A stretch of 64,000 nucleotides of DNA from Diplolepis rosae (lineage: Eukaryota; Arthropoda; Insecta; Hymenoptera; Diplolepididae): contig JAPYXD010000171.1 in assembly GCA_030998225.1 (NCBI GenBank), positions 1,860,001 through 1,924,000 on the forward strand, given 5' to 3'. Below, one piece after another: positions 31,442 to 43,265 of this stretch (position 1 is the first letter of the stretch; the number at the start of each line of letters is the position of its first letter). A program made the translations under genes and the position numbers. Below the pieces are notes generated by a model. The model searched no databases and was not told the origin of the DNA. It was given only the letters and a program-made list of their open reading frames with translations.

Positions 31442-32820
31442 ATATGGGGCAAAAATTTTTCAAGTGTACCCGCCTAAAAACTTTTTGTCTCCGATTTCCT
31501 TGATAGTCCGCGAAATTATTGTCCTAGTGAACCTCTTTTAATTCCTCTAAGAGAACGTCTCTAGTACGACGGGTTGTCAGTATACACGGGGCTCGAATTT
31601 TCAACCTTTTACCGCGCACGCTGATACTCAATTAACCATAACTTCTACAAAAGTTATCCAAATTAATTATTTTATGGAGGTCTTGGAAACGTTTTCATGT
31701 GCCTCCGGCGCGGAAACGCGTTTCTCCGTTACAGCTGAGAGTAACGGAATGTTGTGTATTTCGTTACAGGGGAATATAATGTAAAAATTGAACTGCGCAT
31801 GCGCATATACTCTTACAGCGGAGCAGAATCTTCTTCTTCTTCGTACAGCGTTAGCACCCTACTGACAAAGCCTTGTACATTTTAACTGTGCATGCGTCTA
31901 TTAAAATCCATTACTACTACACAAGATCGATAAAATCAAAATGGCCGGGACTAGTCGTGACATATCAAGTGTAATGACTAGCGCCGCAAACAACTACAAT
32001 ACTAGATTAGATTCGAGTGCACGAATAAAAACTCGTATCTGCACCGAAGTCACATAAAATAGAATACGTGCCAATGCACACAATTCGGGAAATTACGAGA
32101 CTCGCGACAATGCTCGCAGGACTGATCGCGCCTCGGCTTAGCCTCAGCGACGTCTCGTCTACGCTTTGGCTTCGATCTCCTGCGAGCATTGTCGCTCGTC
32201 ACGCAATAATCCTCATTGTGCGCCTAGGCACGTAATATACTATTTTATCAGCTTTACGCTGAAAGCAATGGTTTTAGATAAAAAAAATTATTGGACTTCA
32301 TTTTTTAATTTTAAACATGTTTTTGAGTTTTTCCCTAAGTGCGGCCGTTAATTTTCTTTCCAAAATTATGTTTAAAAAAAAGCTTGACTTTTTCCCTTTA
32401 AAATGAGCCATGGTCGAAAGTGGGGCTTTTTTTTTAAACATAATTTTGGAAAGAAAATTAACGGCCGCACTTAGAGAAAAACTGAAAAATATGTTTAAAA
32501 TTAAAAAATGAAGTCCAATAATTTTTTTCATCTAAAACCCTTGCCTTCAGCGTAAAGCTGATGAAAAAACGTTTCTAAGACCTCCATAATAAAATTAATT
32601 TGGATAATTTTTGTAGAAGTTATGGTTAATTGAGTATTAGCGTGCGCAGTAAAAGGTTGAAAATTCGAGCCCCGCGTATACTGACAACCAGTCGTACTAG
32701 AGACGTTCTCTTAGGGGAATTAAAAGAGGTTCACTAGGACAATAATTTCGCGGACTTTCAAGGAAATCGGAGACAAAAAGTTTTTAGGCGGGTACACTTG
32801 ACGAATTTTGCCCCATATAT
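31442..32820. mobile_element. Long palindromic (foldback) element, GCCCCATAT ends
   Basis: The left end ATATGGGGCAAAA and the right end TTTTGCCCCATAT are the tips of arms about 405 bp long. The right arm is continuous (about 32416-32820). The left arm is in two pieces (31442-31700 and about 32243-32398), split by a 540-bp insertion. Arms match closely throughout, including GTACACTTG, GACGTTCTCTTAGGGG and AACGGCCGCACTT. A single arm of the same family is at 8575-9006. No transposase is encoded. Confidence 0.85.
31701..32238. mobile_element. Second element nested in the palindrome's left arm
   Basis: The 540 bp that interrupts the left arm has short inverted tips of its own, GTGCCTCCGGCGC near 31701 and GCGCCTAGGCAC near 32220. 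It contains a TGCGCATGCGCA-like palindrome (near 31793), a small ATG frame at 31941-32057 in a good start context (AAAATGGCC), and an inner inverted repeat GCGACAATGCTCGCAGGA / TCCTGCGAGCATTGTCGC (32107-32195). Borders are approximate. Confidence 0.6.
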
Positions 32821-33176
32821 TTCTTGAATTATTAATATTTTTTGTATTTGTAAATGTAATAAATATGCATAGACTCCGATCAGAGCCTAGATGTCTGATC
32901 ATGCAATTTACGATTTATTATCTAATTTTGACTTAATCGAATTTCCTTCCATACTTGTTGAATATTTATTTAATATTTAGTTGTTTCCTTACAAGTACTT
33001 TTTGTTTCTGTTCATTTAATTTTCCTCCGTAATAAGCTTTAATTACTTTATATGATTTTCCACGATGCTTGATTTGTAATATTTGCCGCTTCGCGATGTC
33101 AAATGTTTAAATTGAAATGCGTTTCGTAATCAGATAATAATTTTTTATTATTAATATGCTTAGTTATTTTGATATA

Positions 33177-35001
33177 CAGGGTCAGGCACATGAAGTGTTA
33201 CAGAGCGATAGCACTCAAACTATTGATCATATCCAAAAATGTTTCAGACAAAAGTTTCAGTGTTCGAGAAGGCCGTCACACTCGACCACCCTATTTTTTT
33301 ATCGGCGGAGGCGCTGAAGTTACGTCAAGGTCAACGCCACTATTTAAATGAAACCATGTATTTTTTTTCGATGAAATTATTACCGATTTTAAGACGAATT
33401 GAGCGACCTACAACACAAGGTCATTCTAGTCACGCAAAGTAAGAAAATAGTCGAAAAATCATTTTCATTTCTTTTCGTTTCTTACGATACGCATGATAAT
33501 ACACATCGATAGGGTATTGTTGACATCGGCATAAAGTAAGCATTTTCTGTTGACATATAAGTTAGTCACGCATTACCTTCTAATGTGAGTACATCGGAAC
33601 GCGAAAATGAACGATTTTCAAGAATATTTTGATATGTTGATGGTGCTGGGGGAACGCCGTAAACATTACAGAAACGTCCAAGATTTGTATGCGGCTCGTT
33701 ATCCGCATAGAAAACTAAAATCGCACATTTTAAGCGATTAGCTGACCGTTTCTGTCGGTTCGGTACAGTGAAACAAACACGAGTCGAACGTCGACAAATT
33801 GTTAATGAAAATAATGCGGCTGCTATCTTAGCTTTTGCTGCACTAAATCCGCATGCGAGCAGCTGGCAAATGGAAAAAAAGAGTGGAATTAGTCAGTGAT
33901 CTGTATTAAGAATCTTACATCAACACAAGTTCCATCCGTATCGTACGTCATTACATCACGATTTGTATGACAATGATTTTCTAAAATGCGTCAATTTCTG
34001 TAATTGGATTCGTAGAAAAATGCGCACAGACGTCTCATTTTTGATTCATGTGCTTTTTTCTGATGAAGCTAACTTCGCAAATACGGAAAATGTGAATAGG
34101 CATAATATGCATTATTGGGCAAATGAGAATCCTCGATGGATGAGAACTGTACCATTTCAACATCCATGGTCCATTAATTGTCAGTGCGGCATTGTCGGCG
34201 ATAACGTCATTGGTTCGTATTTTGTTTTAAAGTCGCTTAACTGGGCAGGTTTACGCAAACTTTCTGCAAAACGTACTGCCTCAATTAATGGAAGACATGC
34301 CCTTGCATGTTCGCATAAACATGTGGATGCAACACCACGGTGAACCACCCCATTATGCTCTGTGTTCAAGACAAGTGATGAATGAGATTTTTGACGAAAA
34401 GTGGATAGGACGAGGCGGCCCTGTAACTTGGCCATCTCTTTCGCCAGATCTAACATCACCAGATTACTTTTTATGGGGTTTTGTCAAAGAACGCGTAATG
34501 GTGGTAGCACCTACCACGCCTGACGACATGAAAGGAAGAATACACCGAGCATGTACCGAAATTACATCACAAATGTTGGCTGAAGTTAGACGGTCTTTTC
34601 ACCAGCGAATTAACAAGTGCTTACAAGTCGAGGGTCATCACTTCGAGCATCTTCTGTAGGTAGAACCAAACCGAGGTTAGTGGATTCTTTGAAAGTGATT
34701 ATTCCGATATGTTTCGATTTTTCGACTATTTTCATACTTTACGTGACTAGAATGACCTTGTGTTGTAGGTCGCCGAATTCGTCTTAAAGTCGGTAATAAT
34801 GTCATCGAAAAAAAATACATGGTTTTATTTAAAAAATTGGCGTTGACCTTGATGTAGCTTCAGCGCCTCCACCGATAAAAAAAATAGGGTGGTCAAGTAT
34901 GGTGGCCTTCTCGAACACTGAAACTTTTGTCTGGAACATTTTTGGATATGATCAATAGTTTGAGTGATATCGCTCTGTAACACTTTATGTGCCTCACCCT
35001 G
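33177..35001 (+). mobile_element. DD41D mariner-type transposon with ~290-bp terminal inverted repeats
   Basis: The left tip CAGGGTCAGGCACATGAAGT and right tip ACTTTATGTGCCTCACCCTG are flanked by TA on both sides (TATA/CAGGG and CCCTG/TATA). The inverted match runs about 290 bp inward on each side (33177-33465 and 34712-35001), through GAGAAGGCC, GGTGGTCGA-type and AATGACCTTGTGTTGTAGGT segments. Length 1825 bp. The transposase inside is in the same direction. Confidence 0.93.
33607..34659 (+). pseudogene. DD41D mariner-type transposase
   Basis: ATG 33607 starts MNDFQEYFDMLMVLGERRK, with a first DNA-binding helix; stops or shifts occur near 33740 and 33899. The catalytic part has Asp 1 in VLFSDEANFAN (about 34050), Asp 2 in MWMQHHGEPPHY, where the expected Asp is His, and the third Asp in SPDLTSPDYFLWG. 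The spacing between the second and third catalytic positions is 41 residues. A frameshift near 34220-34290 joins the two blocks. The C-terminus ends VEGHHFEHLL at the stop near 34659. The missing second Asp by itself would abolish catalysis, so this copy is inactive, yet its ends are complete and could be mobilised in trans (inference). Confidence 0.88.
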
Positions 35002-35540
35002 TATATAGGAAAATATTACTTCAGCTACAAGTAATTTGGCAAAACAAGTTTTTTATTTTGTTCAATTACTTTTTTTTCTATCACATTCCTTTTTTTTTGT
35101 TGGAGTCAATGGGACAATTTTCCCGATAAATTTTTAAAAATTTTCAATCACGAAATTAGCCTGAAAAATTTTCAAAAGTTTTAGCGAATCAAAAGTTGAT
35201 AAAGTAAATTTTACTAAATCTAATAGGATAATTTTCTAGAAGGAAAAAATTAATATAATATAACAGATTTTTTAAAAATGAATTTCTAAAACATAACCTG
35301 AAAAAATGTTCTGAAAAATTCCAATTTGTTTCCTCCGGATCTGTGGTTAGAATTGAAAAAACAAAAATTATTGAAAATATATTTTGTTCATTGAAATCAG
35401 TTGAGCCGTTTTAAAATAGAAACATATTTTCTTCTTTGCTCTTGCATAGCTCCTACGAAAATGCGTTTTCAAGGTCAAGACTTGGAGAAATATGTATACC
35501 GGGTATTTCGGTTGGGATAGAAGATGGCAACCCTAGTTTA

Positions 35541-35792
35541 TTAGTTAGTGGGAGGCTCAAACTCTGCGACTAAATCAGAAACTTGCACAAGATGCATACA
35601 AATTGATAGATCCGACTCATCTCCGCGAGCTTTAGCATGCTGTGATACGGTATCCTTCATTTTCAATTTACGCACACTGTACACAATATCGTGGTCTTGC
35701 AAGCGCGTCTGTTTCTGTTATGCAAGGAATTCGGTAGTAATCACATTCCCACACAAAAAGCAATGCTTTTCAAATGAAAATGTTGGAACAGT
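35541..35792 (-). pseudogene. Zinc-finger fragment of an uncharacterised TE-like protein
   Basis: On the minus strand an 84-codon frame with one internal stop reads FSFEKHCFLCGNVITTEF, stop, then YSVRKLKMKDTVSQHAKARG and VSDLVAEFEPPTN to a terminal stop at 35541. A C-x2-C finger followed by RD/HD-x-V-x-x-V, a K-rich helix, RGDE and DLVA is a layout I know from families of transposon-associated insect and cnidarian proteins. It is short and truncated at both ends, so only a fragment is claimed. Confidence 0.5.
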
Positions 35793-35994
35793 ATATCGCA
35801 GCTGCGAATGAGAAGTAACGACGTTGATGCCTCCTCGGTGGAAAATTGCCGTGATCACCTTTGAATTATTATATCTTTTTCGACAAGCTTTTCGTGAACA
35901 CGTAAGAATTTGTTACCTTTCAATAGTTTCTTTTAGCATCCTTCCTTTCGATACATGACGCACGGAATGTATCCAGTCCTACTTGCTTCAGCTC

Positions 35995-36650
35995 AATCAC
36001 TTGTTTTTCGCCAATTAAGGCCAAGGGCCATGCAGGTCACGTGACCAATTCAGTTACTGGCTATCGATTTTTTCTCCATATAAAAAATTTAAATTAAAAT
36101 AAATTGGTCAAAATTTCGGAAATGATAAATAATAGCATATGGAAGAAATAGGGAAAGACATAGTGCATTAAATAAAATGTTTTAAAAATGTTATTAATAA
36201 TATCAACTGAGACTTTTGAAATCTGTTGCACTGGTCTAACACTGTCGGTAATATAGTCGGAAAATTTGCTAAAATTACTTATTTTCAATCCAAATTGTTT
36301 TATATCATTATGAATATTCCAGACATAACAGACCTGTCTCAGTAATTTTTGATTCATTTCCCGAAATTTCAAAACGATATTTCATTCTCCGTGGAAATGT
36401 AGTTACAGAACTGTAATTGCCGACAACACTTCAGTTTTATATTTTTAAATGAGAAAAATCCAGAAGCTTTACTAAAAGGAAGTTAACAGACGTTCCTTAT
36501 TATCTTCTGATATCTTTACCACATTCTGAGCAAGATTTTTTATAAACAAAAAAAGTTACCTCACGTAGTTGGATTAACATATAATTTTTGTCATGTGACC
36601 TGCTTGACCCATGGCCTTAACGAATTTTCGCAAATAAAACACTTGTTCTC
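35995..36650. mobile_element. Non-autonomous element with ~50-bp inverted ends
   Basis: The left end (AATCACTTGTTTTTCGCCAA, then TTAAGGCC and CATGCAGGTCACGTGAC) pairs with the right end (GTCATGTGACCTGCTTGACC, then CCTTAACGAATTTTCG and ACTTGTTCTC). About 650 bp. The antisense ORF inside (36372-36094) shows no domain. Confidence 0.55.
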
Positions 36651-36878
36651 CTCAGAACCAATAACAGTTAATTTTATCAAAAAAAGATAAGGACATAAAT
36701 TATAGCAAATTTCGTCTAGTTCAATTTCTTACATAACTATTTTTGACGTAAAATAAAGTAAAAACAAAATATTTTCAGAAAACCCATTTTTTATGTTATT
36801 TTTCGGAATAGTTTCCAGGTGGGCCCTTATTTGAGACACTATACAAGATACTTATTTTTTGGCATCTCAATAAGAATG

Positions 36879-36971
36879 GAAGGGCTGCTCAGCCAGGCCA
36901 TCTGTCATCGATCAGAACAATTGATTATCGGAAGGGGCAATGTCTGGTGAATACGGCAGGTGGGGCAATAC
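36879..36971 (-). pseudogene. Mariner transposase C-terminal fragment
   Basis: On the minus strand VLPHLPYSPDIAPSDNQLF followed by a stop and SMTDGLAEQPF matches the third-Asp region of mariner (LPHPPYSPD-x-APSD). Only about 30 codons are recognisable. Confidence 0.6.
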
Positions 36972-37009
36972 TTCTTATTTAAGCGTTTTCCCCGGTTTTG
37001 CTGATATAG

Positions 37010-38749
37010 TACTTCTTTATAGATGTGTTACCATCTTAAACTACACGCACGCATTTCTGGTAACGCCATCTGTTGGAAAACAGCGAGAACTTACTTAGCA
37101 TCCCAACTATGAAAATTTTAATAAACAAATGAATAGTAACTCATATCCTTTTTTAAAACTGTATATGTTGGTATCTTTTTATTTTATCTTTCATTTACTT
37201 CAAAATTTTTACATCCACCATGCTACTCTCGAACCGGGTTCCAGCACGCATTCTGTTTTTCAATCCGTCCGCTCAACTCAAGTCAATTTTATGACCGCCG
37301 ACGTCGGATCTTACAATCAATTGTAAGGAAAAAGAAAAACAATACTGATACCGTAATGTATAACATCTCAGGTAAGTCCGAACGGAATTCATTTGTGTCG
37401 TACTCCCAATAAGAATCTTCTACTCCAATAGAACAAATCAGATCATTTGAATATCGATGTAAGTTTTTTCAATTGCAGACTTACTAAAGAAATGCAAGCA
37501 TTTATACATCCTATCAACCTTTTTTAGCATGGGAGTAAATCTTGTAAAAAAAACGCCTGGCGGAAAAATTTGTCATTCTCCTTTGTGTCTGACAAAATGA
37601 GGGGGCCAAACGAACCAATCAGAATTATGTAAATTAATTTCAACTGTTTTAATTTGTAGCGAAATGCATTCTCAAATTCATTCTTGAAGTAGCATGGCCA
37701 GTTGCAAAATATATATTACACAGCTGCTAAAGGAATTATTTAAAAATGTGGGATGTTATATTTCCTGGATGGAGGAAGTTAAAACTATTAAATGGAAAAA
37801 TCAGTAGTCCACCAATGTACTTCAAAAATCCAACAAAATGTGTATTTTTAGTATTACGGAAGATGCATTTCTTGAACACCGAATTTGGACTCAAAGTCTA
37901 CGATCAGGATTAGCCAAGTTAGAGGTAACTGTGAAGTTCCCATGCCCAAAAACTATCCATGAAATACGATAATTCATTGGAATAACTGTTGCGTCCAGAA
38001 CATACATGTGGAGATATGCCGTGAGAGCGAAATCACTGATAAGATTGACAAATTCAATATCAGATTCAAATGGACTGAAAAGTAGCAACAACCATTCAAT
38101 GACTTACGAAAATTGTGTGAGAAACCAATCCGTGACTTGTGTAACCCAAGGCAGAAGAATTTGATGTAACAAAAGTGGAGTTTCTAAGGAAAAATGCACG
38201 TATTAGAAATTCACCTTCAAATTACACAAATTAAACACGTATATGTCACGCCTATGTCTTTTTTTTTGCGCAGAAAAATATGATTTGTTTTTCATAAAAA
38301 ATACATCAAATGTGCACCCTATCGCGTATGTACACTATGCTGAAAATGATCCCCATGATGAATTTCAAAAAATTATTTGATGTGTGAATTTTGATTAAAA
38401 CACAATGTACTTGTATGTGGTTAAAGCTGCGAAGATCCATATTATATGAAATATATTGCCCTTAATTTTAATAATCCTCTAAATTAACATTAATTAATAA
38501 ATATATTTCAAATCATTTTTTTTTTTTTTTACTGAATTACAAAAATTATTTCAAAATCTGTGTTCTGAAGGAAAGTATTGCCTCAAATTTTAACTGCATA
38601 TACGTTTAGATAAAAGAAACTGTCTAGCTCAATATTTTAAAAATTGAAAAAAAAATAGATTAAACTTTTAATATATTAATAACTTAATTCGCTTTGCACT
38701 TTGATTTTTCTAACACTAATATAAAAAGTTTAGTTTGCTAATATTTTAC
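37010..38749. other. Reticulocalbin intron 2, distal part
   Basis: AT-rich. The open frames at 37129-37326 and 37891-38091 show no domain. No repeat partner found. Confidence 0.35.
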
Positions 38750-38897
38750 CTGAATGAGCGAAGAATCCATGCCTTTAATTCATTCCTTTCAATAAATTTG
38801 TCTTTATTCCGATCCATTTTTGTTAAAAGGATTCCCAAACGTCGCTTGGATTCTTCTATCGGAAACTTATCAAATTCTTCAGCTTCTTTGACACTTC
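38750..38897 (-). CDS. scf: Reticulocalbin-like gene, coding exon 2 (EF-hand 1)
   Basis: A 148-base exon between acceptor CTCTTTCAG (38898-38906) and donor TTCAG/GTAAAA (38750/38749). It continues exon 1 (G+GA gives Gly) to read LGSVKEAEEFDKF, then EESKRRLGILLTKM and the first EF-hand loop DRNKDKFIERNE, ending KAWILRSF. Loop position 6 is Lys instead of Gly, so calcium affinity of this hand may be weak (inference). It is separated from exon 3 by a 17.9-kb intron filled with transposons, and its phases fit both neighbours exactly, which is strong evidence that the scattered exons form one gene. Confidence 0.93.
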
Positions 38898-40239
38898 CTG
38901 AAAGAGGAAACGAAGAGTCGAGCGAAAAATAAATATTAAATTAGAAGCTACATTACCGCATGTTTCCATCTATATACGAATAATTTTAACTTTAATAAGC
39001 TATTAGGAACTGCTAAAGTCTAATATTCAATCTGGTCTAGAAAAATTCGACCATTATATCAAGGTTACAACTACGTAACTATTATTTTTTAATCATTTCC
39101 CTTCAACAAAAATTAAATGCTGACATTTTTGAAGTCATAATAGATTCTATGAACAACGTATGTGCATACGAAGTTTTCTTATATTATGTCACATAATATT
39201 TTGCCTTCTTTACAGTAATCTTTAGTTATTAGTAAAACAAAAGTGCTCATTTCTTAGAAAGGAAAATGTAAAAATGCAAAAGATTAATTTCGAAACATTT
39301 AGAAGTTAGCTTGAATCCTGTTTTTCGCCGCCATTTTTAGTCTACAACGTCATGTCCTTGGTTCTCAATAGCAGTTCAACAAAGGAAAAGTTAAGGAGAT
39401 CTGCAATTTCGTGAGAAGTTACGTAAACGCCAGTTTTGATCACTTATTACGAAATGTTTACAAAAAAGAAGTTGAAAGGTGTCCATAATTATATTTTCTA
39501 AATTTTTAGAAAAATATTTTATATGCAAAAACGATAATCTTATATGAATGAACGAACTTGTAATTTAGTTACGTAGTCTAGTTAATAAATAACTTTTAAA
39601 CAATTTTATACTCAACAAAAATTTTGCTGTTAAAAATGTTTGAAATAAGTTTTCTTCTTAGCAATTTGAATTACTTTTTCGAGGAAGGTATAAGTCACGT
39701 ACTTCCATTTATAGATCAAAAGAGGATTTAGAAAAAAAATTACAAGTTGACTTTTACAAATGAGGCACCGGATTCTGTAACTTTCCGAACGTTCGAAAAC
39801 GCGCAAAAGTATTGTCCAAATCGACAGGAAAATAAAAATATCGTCAAAAAAGAAAACAACAAATGCCGTGATCAAGGAAATAAAAAAACACACATATTTA
39901 ATTGTAATTCATTTGACAAATAAAAATTGACACTGTAACGCTATCTCAAAAAAAAAAAAAATTGTGTTACGTAACGCACGGGGAGGGGAGGTCAAAAATT
40001 CCGAAAAACTGTGTTACGTAATATTTAATCGCTCCCTTATGGTGATATACAATGAAATTCATCAACATTTTTGCACATTCTACTACAGCGTCATGAAAAT
40101 GGACAAAATTGTGATTTTTGGCCTATAAAACCCCAATTTAACTTGATATGATGAAACATTCTTGACTTCAGATTCGTAGTAAGCACTAAAAAATACTTCA
40201 TATGGAAGAGCGTAGTCCGTAGTGAACATAGACGTCGAA
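38898..40239. other. Reticulocalbin intron 1, AT-rich part
   Basis: No gene. A GTGTTACGTAACGCA palindromic phrase and its repeat GTGTTACGTAAT flank 39963-40023. Confidence 0.35.
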
Positions 40240-40790
40240 GTTTGTGCTGGCCCGAGCGAGTCCGGTCCACCCACCCATCCCGGGACTGGTTAAGTGAAAG
40301 TTGGGCATTAGGAGACTAGGGTAGGACTAAGGTCCAAGGGTACACCCGCTCCCAACTAATCCAACCCGCTCATCTACGCACAATGTGCTGGTTAATAAAC
40401 ACATGAAGAAAAAAACAAATTTGAAGGGAAAGAGGAAGACGGAGATTCCTTCTGGAGTTGAAGGATGGAAAGATATCCTCTGGTTCCTGAGGGAACAAAG
40501 TCTAAAGATATAGAAGCTGGGAAAGTCCCTAAAATCATCCAGGACGGGATTCTGAGGAATAACCCAGCTCCTTACAAGTCAACTGGTAGAACCAGGGAGA
40601 CGTAAAGAAGTCTAGTGGGGATCGGGGTGCACTCGAAGCTGCTATATGCAGCTCCGGTGTGAGCATCTACCCTTGATAACCATGCTATCTTGAGGAAGCT
40701 GTCTTGAGCATAGAGAGGTATTGCGCCGAGAATCATCTCAACATACCGAATTGTTTCGACGAGCGCAGTATTGGTCTACGCCGTCTAATC
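40240..40790 (+). pseudogene. R1-type reverse transcriptase fragment
   Basis: 40610-40780 aligns at the nucleotide level with the SKLLYAAPVWTS region of the R1 block at 25.5-27.3 kb (GAAGCTGCTATATGCAGCTC, AACCATGCTATC, GAGGAAGCTGTC). It is full of stops and shifts. The GC-richer 40240-40600 upstream is probably the same element. Confidence 0.55.
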
Positions 40791-41138
40791 CCAGAGTTTT
40801 TCATCTGGCTAATTTTCAAGAGTTGAAAATTGCTAGAGAAAAATCCAATTTTGAAAGTGGAAACCAAGTGTCGCCAGCCTGGGCGATTTAATTTCTAATT
40901 GGCGATCAATTTTCCGGGGTTTGGCGACTGGCAGCAAGTACGGCGACTTTAGTTTCTTGCCGATTTCTTTGTTATTAATATTATTAATCAATTTTAGTTT
41001 TTGAAAGCCCGCCTTATACAAATGTCTGCCGAAAATCAAAATCAATGTACAAAAGTTCTGCTTTTAGAAAATTAGATTAATGTAGATTTATCCTCTTGTT
41101 GTGGAGTTAAATAAATGTTATATTTTTAATTTTAAATA

Positions 41139-41330
41139 ATTTTAAAATCTTTCTGTGGAAAAAAAGACGCTTCCGACTGCGCTGGGATTCGAGCCCAGGT
41201 CTTCCGATTGCCGGTTGATTGCTCTAACCATCTGAGCTACACAGGCGTCCGACATCTCCTTCTCCACAAGAAGACCTTCTTATATCTCCCAGTGACACTG
41301 TCTTACCGCTGAAATGATTTCAAATTACAC
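41139..41330 (-). repeat. tRNA-derived SINE-like repeat, copy 2
   Basis: Minus-strand tRNA-like unit at 41246-41175 with intact A-box and B-box (GGGCTCGAATCC) and a fully paired T arm (CTGGG/CCCAG). Flanks match copy 1 at 4231-4430. It lies in reticulocalbin intron 1 in sense orientation. Confidence 0.7.
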
Positions 41331-41547
41331 CACGCGAGTTAATGTAGGAAATTTTATATGTGCGTAGTTAAGTTCTTATCTAATTGTTTTTATACGTGAT
41401 TGTGGAAGGATTCTATATGGGAATGTATATGAGGTTCTACAAAAGAGCCTATTCGGGCATTTTCAGTAAGAGCTTTAGAGAGTAATGACATAAAATTGGA
41501 TAGAATTGAAATTTGCGTTTTTGAGATAAGTTAAACTATATACATAC

Positions 41548-41761
41548 CAAGAATAACTTCATGGTCAAATTCTTGATGGTGTTCTCCATTTATGTAATGA
41601 TTACTACTTCGTGGACTAAAAGCTCCGTCTTCAGCTCTTTCATGCCCAAAGCTTTCTTTGTATTGATGAGTGTAAATGTGCGCGGATGCAGCATTACAAA
41701 ATATGAAAGAGACATCTAGAAAATTTAAACAGAATAAAACAAAATATGCGTATTGTTGCAT
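41548..41761 (-). CDS. scf: Reticulocalbin-like gene, coding exon 1 (signal peptide)
   Basis: The ATG at 41761-41759 begins MQQYAYFVLFCLNFLDVSF, a hydrophobic signal peptide with a plausible cleavage after CNAASA. The mature N-terminus (HIYTHQYKESF) and GEHHQEFDHEVILG lead to a donor (CTTG/GTATGT, 41548/41547). I chose this Met because it is the first ATG in the open frame and starts directly at the hydrophobic segment. Exons 1-4 sum to 990 bases, 329 residues plus stop, the normal length for the family. Transcription would begin upstream of about 41810. No clear TATA is seen. Confidence 0.9.
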
Positions 41762-42140
41762 AGTTCTCTCTTTGACACTTTCTGGATTTATTGCTGTTAA
41801 TATACACAAATTTAGATCTAACTTCTAACCTCAAAATATAAAAAATTTTGACAGATTCACAGGGTCATTAAGCACGTCCAACCTCTGGAACATCCCCCAC
41901 AACCCAACAAGAAGTTTACAGCAGGATTGGGTATGCTACTTGATCTAGTAACTTAAGTGTATTCTCCATAGAGTTATTATACATAGAGTAGGCAAGTCTG
42001 ATCGGAAGGTCTCATCAAAATAAAAGAAGAAAGAGAATCGAATTGGTCTATTTATCTCTCTCTCTTTAATGCCGCGAAACGCATGTGCGAACGACTTGCA
42101 AAAAATACGCAACGAATGGTGCATTTATACCTCTGTCTGC

Positions 42141-42688
42141 CTCACTGATATCTATAATACACTGGATGCACAATGCCAATGGGAAAGTCCGCAAATTCGT
42201 GTGCCCAATTGAAGGCTGAGCCGCCATATTTACTTAGGTTGATTACAAAGAATGTTGCGGTAAATTCAAATATAGTAAAAAGTGAAAAGTGTAAATATTA
42301 AAGAAACAATATGTAATCCATGCTTTTTTACCGGTATTAGTATTGATAGTATACGTATAATATTAAACTAATGAAATGAAATTTATTAAATAATACTAAA
42401 ATATAACTCGGTAATATTTATTATTATGGTATATAATGTTGTATATATTTAAATAGGCATATGTATTTATTTCTTAACTATAATTAAATATAAATTTATT
42501 ATAAAATTAGCAAATATAGATTACAGAATTCAACAAGTAAACGTACCTTGGAGTAGTGTAAAATTTATCTCACGTTCTGAACGTGAACTATTAATAATAG
42601 TCACATATAATAACTATTTTTAGTACAAATCAATTCGCGTTTCATAATTCAACCCTTATGCACCTGTACATAAACGGTTTTAAAAACT
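42141..42688. repeat. Left arm of a 1.67-kb inverted repeat
   Basis: About 548 bp that is the reverse complement of 43266-43808 with only scattered differences. Contains the palindrome TCACGTTCTGAACGTGA near 42572 and GCCGCCATAT near 42222. Confidence 0.93.
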
Positions 42689-42729
42689 GAAAAAAAGCTC
42701 CATTCCCTTCTGTTTTAAACAATGTTGAA

Positions 42730-42795
42730 TTACTCGATCTTGTTGGCGTATTTCATCATACGTTTAAATTGCTCAGGAGTAATAAGTTGCTCCAA
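42730..42795 (-). CDS. Terminal exon candidate in the inverted-repeat spacer
   Basis: On the minus strand an acceptor (TACTTCTTTCAG) is followed by 21 codons, LEQLITPEQFKRMMKYANKI plus Glu, and a TAA at 42732-42730. The phase is 0. The composition is typical of a real amphipathic protein C-terminus, and the GC level is higher than in the surrounding AT-rich spacer. The nearest minus-strand candidate with a compatible donor phase is 46116-46059. I do not recognise the protein. Length is too short to exclude chance. Confidence 0.4.
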   Translation of the reverse strand: MEQLITPEQFKRMMKYANKIE

Positions 42796-43265
42796 CTGAA
42801 AGAAGTAATAGAAATGATTTTAAATATATACAAAAATTATAAACTATTGTATTTTGGTCGTTTACGAAGATTTTAATTTATCAGAAAATAATAAAATTGG
42901 AAAAGAAAGAAACCCTGAAATATAATTAATACTGAATGCAGATATTACGTGAAAATTAAGTATGTACATGCTGTGACTAGTATGTTACTAAATAATAGAA
43001 TCTAATTCTATAAAGACCTAAGTTATAATATAGAAGATTATCACTAAATAGTACAAAACATCAGGTACGAAATTACTTCACAAGCAGCAAATCACTTAAT
43101 TAAAAATTACCAGATTATCACAAACAAGAAGTTTTGAATGTCAAACTAAAGTAGTGACTGATTCAACAGCTTAATTTTTATACTACATGCAAAAGTAATA
43201 ATTAAACAATTCTTAAAAGAAAACAATGATTTTATTTATTATTCATTTATTATTTATTTATTATT

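Noticed and set aside
32007..32189. Antisense ORF in the nested element
   Set aside because: It overlaps the inner inverted repeat and shows no domain.
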